DNA of 32,290 nt from an uncultured Planctomycetota bacterium (GTDB lineage Bacteria > Planctomycetota > GCA-002687715 > CAIWVZ01), in assembly GCA_903916245.1 (NCBI GenBank), contig CAIWVZ010000400.1:1-32290 (forward strand), read 5' to 3'. Under the pieces are notes generated by a model. That model had not been told where the DNA came from. It did not search any database and was given only the letters and a program-made list of their open reading frames with translations. Numbering within the stretch: position 1 is the first letter of the stretch; the number at the start of each line of letters is the position of its first letter. A program made the position numbers and the translations under genes. Positions 28,672 through 32,290 of this stretch are shown in pieces.

Positions 28672-29705
28672 CCTGTCGATTCTACGACGACGGGGCACGG
28701 CCCCGGAACTCGGATCCGCAGAACGGAACCGAGAGCGGGTGCCGTTGCGAGATCGACGAAAAGCGAAATTCCGTCGCGCATCCTCACGGACGCGCGGTAG
28801 GCGCCCTCGCGAAAAGCGACGTGTTGCACGACGCCGTCCACACCTCCGTCGTCGACGACGACGTCGGAGGGTCGCACGACGACGCGGACCGACGTCGCCG
28901 TCGCGGGCACATGCAGCGCGATCCGTCCGAGGGACGTCTCGGCGCACCCATCCGTGGACGCCGTTCCCGGAACGAGCACCGCGCTTCCGAGGAACGCGGC
29001 GACCACCGCATCACCCGGCGCTTTCCACAGCGCGGCCGGCGTTCCGCTCCGAAGGATGCGCCCGCCGTCCATGACGCTCACCGTCCCGGCGAGTGCGAAG
29101 GCTTCGCGCTGATCGTGCGTGACGAGAAGCAGCGTCGTCCCCCGCTCGCGATTCAGTTCGAGAAGACACGCGCGGATCGAAGCCGCCGTGGTCGGGTCGA
29201 GCGACGCCGTCGGCTCGTCGAGCAACAAAAGTTCGGGTTCGCCGACCACGGCGCGGGCGAGTCCGAGTCGCTGGCGTTCCCCACCGGAAAGGGTGTCGGG
29301 ACGGCGGGATTCCATCCCGGCGAGACCGGTTGCGTCGAGCGTACGCGCGATGCGCGCCGAGGCTTCGGATCCGCGCACTCCCATGCAGTCGAGCGTGAAC
29401 GCCAAGTGGCCTCGAACGTCCAAGTGCGGCCAGAGCCCGTGACCTTGGAATACGAATCCCAATCGGCGCGCCTCGGCGGGGACGCGCTCTTCGGGATCGG
29501 AGAACACGCGGCCCGCATGCGCGACCGAACCGGCCGACGACGGCGTCAAGCCGGCGACGGTCCGCAGAAGCGTCGTCTTCCCCGCTCCGGACGCCCCGAT
29601 CAGCGCATGCACGCCGCCGCGCGCGACCTCGAGATCCACGGCGTCGAGGAGCGTGCGACCGCCGACGACGACGGAAACTCCGCGGAGTTCAAGCCCCATG
29701 CCCAT
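28668..29705 (-). CDS. ABC transporter ATP-binding protein (iron/thiamine/2-AEP type)
   Basis: LIGASGAGKTTLLRTVAG (Walker A), LSGGERQRLGLARAVV (signature), LLLLDEPTASLDP (Walker B), VTHDQREAFALAG; TOBE-like C-terminus. Confidence 0.93.
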   Translation of the reverse strand: MGMGLELRGVSVVVGGRTLLDAVDLEVARGGVHALIGASGAGKTTLLRTVAGLTPSSAGSVAHAGRVFSDPEERVPAEARRLGFVFQGHGLWPHLDVRGHLAFTLDCMGVRGSEASARIARTLDATGLAGMESRRPDTLSGGERQRLGLARAVVGEPELLLLDEPTASLDPTTAASIRACLLELNRERGTTLLLVTHDQREAFALAGTVSVMDGGRILRSGTPAALWKAPGDAVVAAFLGSAVLVPGTASTDGCAETSLGRIALHVPATATSVRVVVRPSDVVVDDGGVDGVVQHVAFREGAYRASVRMRDGISLFVDLATAPALGSVLRIRVPGPCPVVVESTG

Positions 29706-31284
29706 GGCGTTCCTCCTCTCCCGATGTGATCAACGCGTGGATGACGACGGGCAACAATCCCAGCGCCGTCGCCAAAAGACAGAGCGCCGACACTTCGGCG
29801 TCCCGCGCGTAGTGGACCATGTTGAAGATGCGCACCTGCACGGTTTCCATTCCGGGAGGATAGGTGAGCAGCGTCGTGTCGAGTTCGACGAGAGCCAACG
29901 TCATCGCCGCGGTCCACGCGACCCCGAGCGTCGAGGCCATCATGGGAAGCGAAATCACCCGGAATCTCTTCGCGGCGGACGCCCCCGCGAGGCGCGCGGC
30001 CTCCTCGGCGGAGGGATCGAGTCCGAGGAACCCGTCGCGGAGGACTCGCACCACGATCGGCAGGAAACGCCCGGCGAGCGCCAGAACGACGAGGATCAAT
30101 CCGTCGCGGTAGAGCCCGCCGATCACCGGTACCCCGTCGGTTGTCTTCCAAAAGAGGATCGTACCGACCCCGAGGAGAACGGGGGGCATCGCGATGAGGG
30201 CCGTCAATCCGCGTTCGGAGGCACCGCCGGGGCGGGCCGCGAAGCGACGCGCCAACGGCCAGGCGGCCACGACGAGCACGAGGCCCGCCAGGGTCGCGAA
30301 GAGAAGTCCGTTTCCGAAGGACGCGGCCGTGCGCGCCCACACCAACTGGAACGCCGCGAGACCTTCGCCCGTCCTTCGCGACTCCTCGACCAGTTTCCCG
30401 ATCAGTCCGGCCATCGGGACTCCGACGCCGAGAAGCACGGGGACGAGCGCCGCGCACGTCATCCACGGACCACCGGGAAGGCGCGCGGCCTTCGCGGTGC
30501 CGCCGAGCGTTCCGCGGCGCCACGACGGGTCGCCGAGCAGAGACGCCGCCACGGCCGCCGAAATGAACAGCGGCAAGGCGAGCAGCGCGCCCTCGCCCTG
30601 ACTGCGTTGGGAGAACGTGAAGAACAGGCGCTGAACGAGCACGGGCGTGTCGAGCAACGACGGGACGGCGTAGGCACCCGCGGCGAGCGCGAAGACGAGT
30701 GCGGCCGCTCCGGGGAGCACGGCCTTCGCCGCAGGCAGATACACGGCCGTGAGCGCCGCCCGCGTACCTCCCGCGATTCGGGCCGCCGCGGCGGATTCCC
30801 GATCGATCCGACGGAGCGCGTCCGCGACGGGCAAGGCGACCAGAGGAAAGAGGGCCATGGCGAGAATCCACGCGGGGCCGGGCCACACGTACGGAAGCCA
30901 AGCGGCGCGGACGTCGAACACGATCCCGTCTTCCGCAAGGCGCGTCGTGATCCACCCTTGGCGCCCGATCCAACGCATCCAGCCGATCGTGTGGATGTGA
31001 TGCGGGACGAGCAACGGAACGAACGCCGCCGCCACGACGAAAGAGCGCAGCGGGAATGCGTAGGCTCCGATCGCGAAGCCGAGCGGAAAACCGACGACGA
31101 CGGCGAACAGCGTCGCCAACCCGGCGAGCGCGAGGGTGTTGACCAAAAGTCCGTGGATCGCGGGATCGAGGAGCGTCTCGATCGAACGTCCTTCGCGGAA
31201 CGCTTCGATGCCGATCGCCGTCATCGGGGCGACGAGACAGAGCGCGGGGAGCGCCCAAGCCGTCCATCGCCCCGACCGGATCAT
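29689..31284 (-). CDS. ABC transporter permease (two fused permease units, FbpB-like)
   Basis: About 12 hydrophobic segments over 531 aa; EAA-loop-like sequences RESAAAARIAGGTRAALTAVYLP and EEAARLAGASAAKRFRVISLP; overlaps neighbours on both sides. Confidence 0.9.
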   Translation of the reverse strand: MIRSGRWTAWALPALCLVAPMTAIGIEAFREGRSIETLLDPAIHGLLVNTLALAGLATLFAVVVGFPLGFAIGAYAFPLRSFVVAAAFVPLLVPHHIHTIGWMRWIGRQGWITTRLAEDGIVFDVRAAWLPYVWPGPAWILAMALFPLVALPVADALRRIDRESAAAARIAGGTRAALTAVYLPAAKAVLPGAAALVFALAAGAYAVPSLLDTPVLVQRLFFTFSQRSQGEGALLALPLFISAAVAASLLGDPSWRRGTLGGTAKAARLPGGPWMTCAALVPVLLGVGVPMAGLIGKLVEESRRTGEGLAAFQLVWARTAASFGNGLLFATLAGLVLVVAAWPLARRFAARPGGASERGLTALIAMPPVLLGVGTILFWKTTDGVPVIGGLYRDGLILVVLALAGRFLPIVVRVLRDGFLGLDPSAEEAARLAGASAAKRFRVISLPMMASTLGVAWTAAMTLALVELDTTLLTYPPGMETVQVRIFNMVHYARDAEVSALCLLATALGLLPVVIHALITSGEEERHGHGA

Positions 31285-32290
31285 GCGCGCGCCCGACGCT
31301 TGGCGATGAGCACCACGCACACGAGTGCGATCACCCCCGCGAGGATGTAGGTGGGCGTGCGATCCGCGCCGCCCGACACCGCTTCGTTCGGATTGGTGCC
31401 GATGAACAAGCGCCCGAGATCGTCGGGGGCGCCTTCGAGAGCGTCGGCCACGCGGTTCCAGTCGACGGCCATCACCTTCAGGTCTTCGTAGCCCTTGACG
31501 TGCGGAGGCTTCGCGACGCCCGGGTGAAGCGGAATCTGCGCGGAACGTCCCTCCGCGAGAGCCTTCTCGGTTTCGGGGCGAAGCAAGAAGTCGATGAACG
31601 CCTTGGCTTCTTCGGGATGCGGTGCGCCCTTCATGAGCATGACCGTGTTCGGAATGAGAAGAACACCGGGATCATCCTTGCCCTGATCGGGGTAGATGAC
31701 GGTGATCGGCTTTCCGTCGAGGCGTGCGGCATGCGCGTCGTCCGTATCCGTGAGTCCGAACGGACGTCCACCGTCGGACACTTCCTTCATCGCGGGCGCG
31801 TTCCCCTTCTCGAAGCGGGTCCCGTTCTCGAGAGCGGACTTGAACCACTTGAGCATCGCGTCCTTGCCGTTCATCGAAGCGAGGACCGCCGCGTGCGTCA
31901 GCGTGGTACCGAACAAAGGCTTCGACATGACGCAGGTCCCGCGCCACTTCGGATCCGCGAGATCCGCGACGCGCGACGGTGCCGACTTCGGATCCGCCGC
32001 CTGCGTGTTCACGACGAGGATGCGACCGCGCGCGCCGAACCCCGTCCACAATCCCGTCGGGTCTTTGAAGCCCGCGGGAATCGTCGCCGCGTTCGCCGAA
32101 ACATACGGCGCGAGAAGCCCCTTTTTCGCGAGTCGGATCGCCTGGCCGGTCTCGTTGTTCCAAAAGACGTCCGCCCGCGTCGCACCCGCTTCGGCGATCA
32201 GCCGGTTCACGAGCCCCACCGTTTTGTTGTCTTCGGTGTCCGAGACCGCCTCGACCTTGATCCCGGTCGCCTTCTCGAATTCCTTCAGGA
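31281..32290 (-). CDS. Extracellular solute-binding protein of iron(III)-type ABC importer (N-terminus truncated by window)
   Basis: Open frame continues through the window end (LKEFEKATGIKVEAVSDTEDNKTVGLVNRLIAE); ADVFWNNETGQ, GLTDTDDAHAA, VIYPDQGKDDPGVLLIPNTVMLMKGAPHPEEAKAFIDFLLRPETE; C-terminal TM TYILAGVIALVCVVLIAKRRARA. Confidence 0.88.
   Translation of the reverse strand, partial: LKEFEKATGIKVEAVSDTEDNKTVGLVNRLIAEAGATRADVFWNNETGQAIRLAKKGLLAPYVSANAATIPAGFKDPTGLWTGFGARGRILVVNTQAADPKSAPSRVADLADPKWRGTCVMSKPLFGTTLTHAAVLASMNGKDAMLKWFKSALENGTRFEKGNAPAMKEVSDGGRPFGLTDTDDAHAARLDGKPITVIYPDQGKDDPGVLLIPNTVMLMKGAPHPEEAKAFIDFLLRPETEKALAEGRSAQIPLHPGVAKPPHVKGYEDLKVMAVDWNRVADALEGAPDDLGRLFIGTNPNEAVSGGADRTPTYILAGVIALVCVVLIAKRRARA

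Overview
High-GC bacterial chromosomal window with dense, mostly operonic housekeeping genes. No rRNA, tRNA, CRISPR array, transposase, integrase or phage gene was recognised. Layout, left to right: purL (3' part)-purQ-lipoprotein (+); selB (-) divergent from recJ-dedA (+); deoxyhypusine-synthase-like gene (-) divergent from a HAD phosphatase (+); comF-like and a membrane protein (-); gatC-gatA-gatB-sulfatase (+); guaB-guaA (-); a BatA-like/DUF58/473-aa membrane protein trio (-); a DUF1579-like gene (-) divergent from a SAM methyltransferase (+); a UspA-like gene (-); and a compact minus-strand block running past the window end, made of a solute-binding protein, fused permease, ATPase, five-CxxCH cytochrome and HEAT-like lipoprotein. 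The strongest candidate for an undescribed system is that last block: an iron/thiamine-type ABC importer coupled to a membrane-anchored pentaheme cytochrome and a lipoprotein, with a solute-binding protein that carries its own C-terminal TM anchor. Secondary candidates are the MoxR-less BatA/DUF58 trio, the bacterial deoxyhypusine-synthase-like gene and a selB without other Sec genes nearby. Composition and gene types suggest a planctomycete-like lineage, which is inference only. Most long extra ORFs in the track are antisense or out-of-frame artefacts of high GC3.
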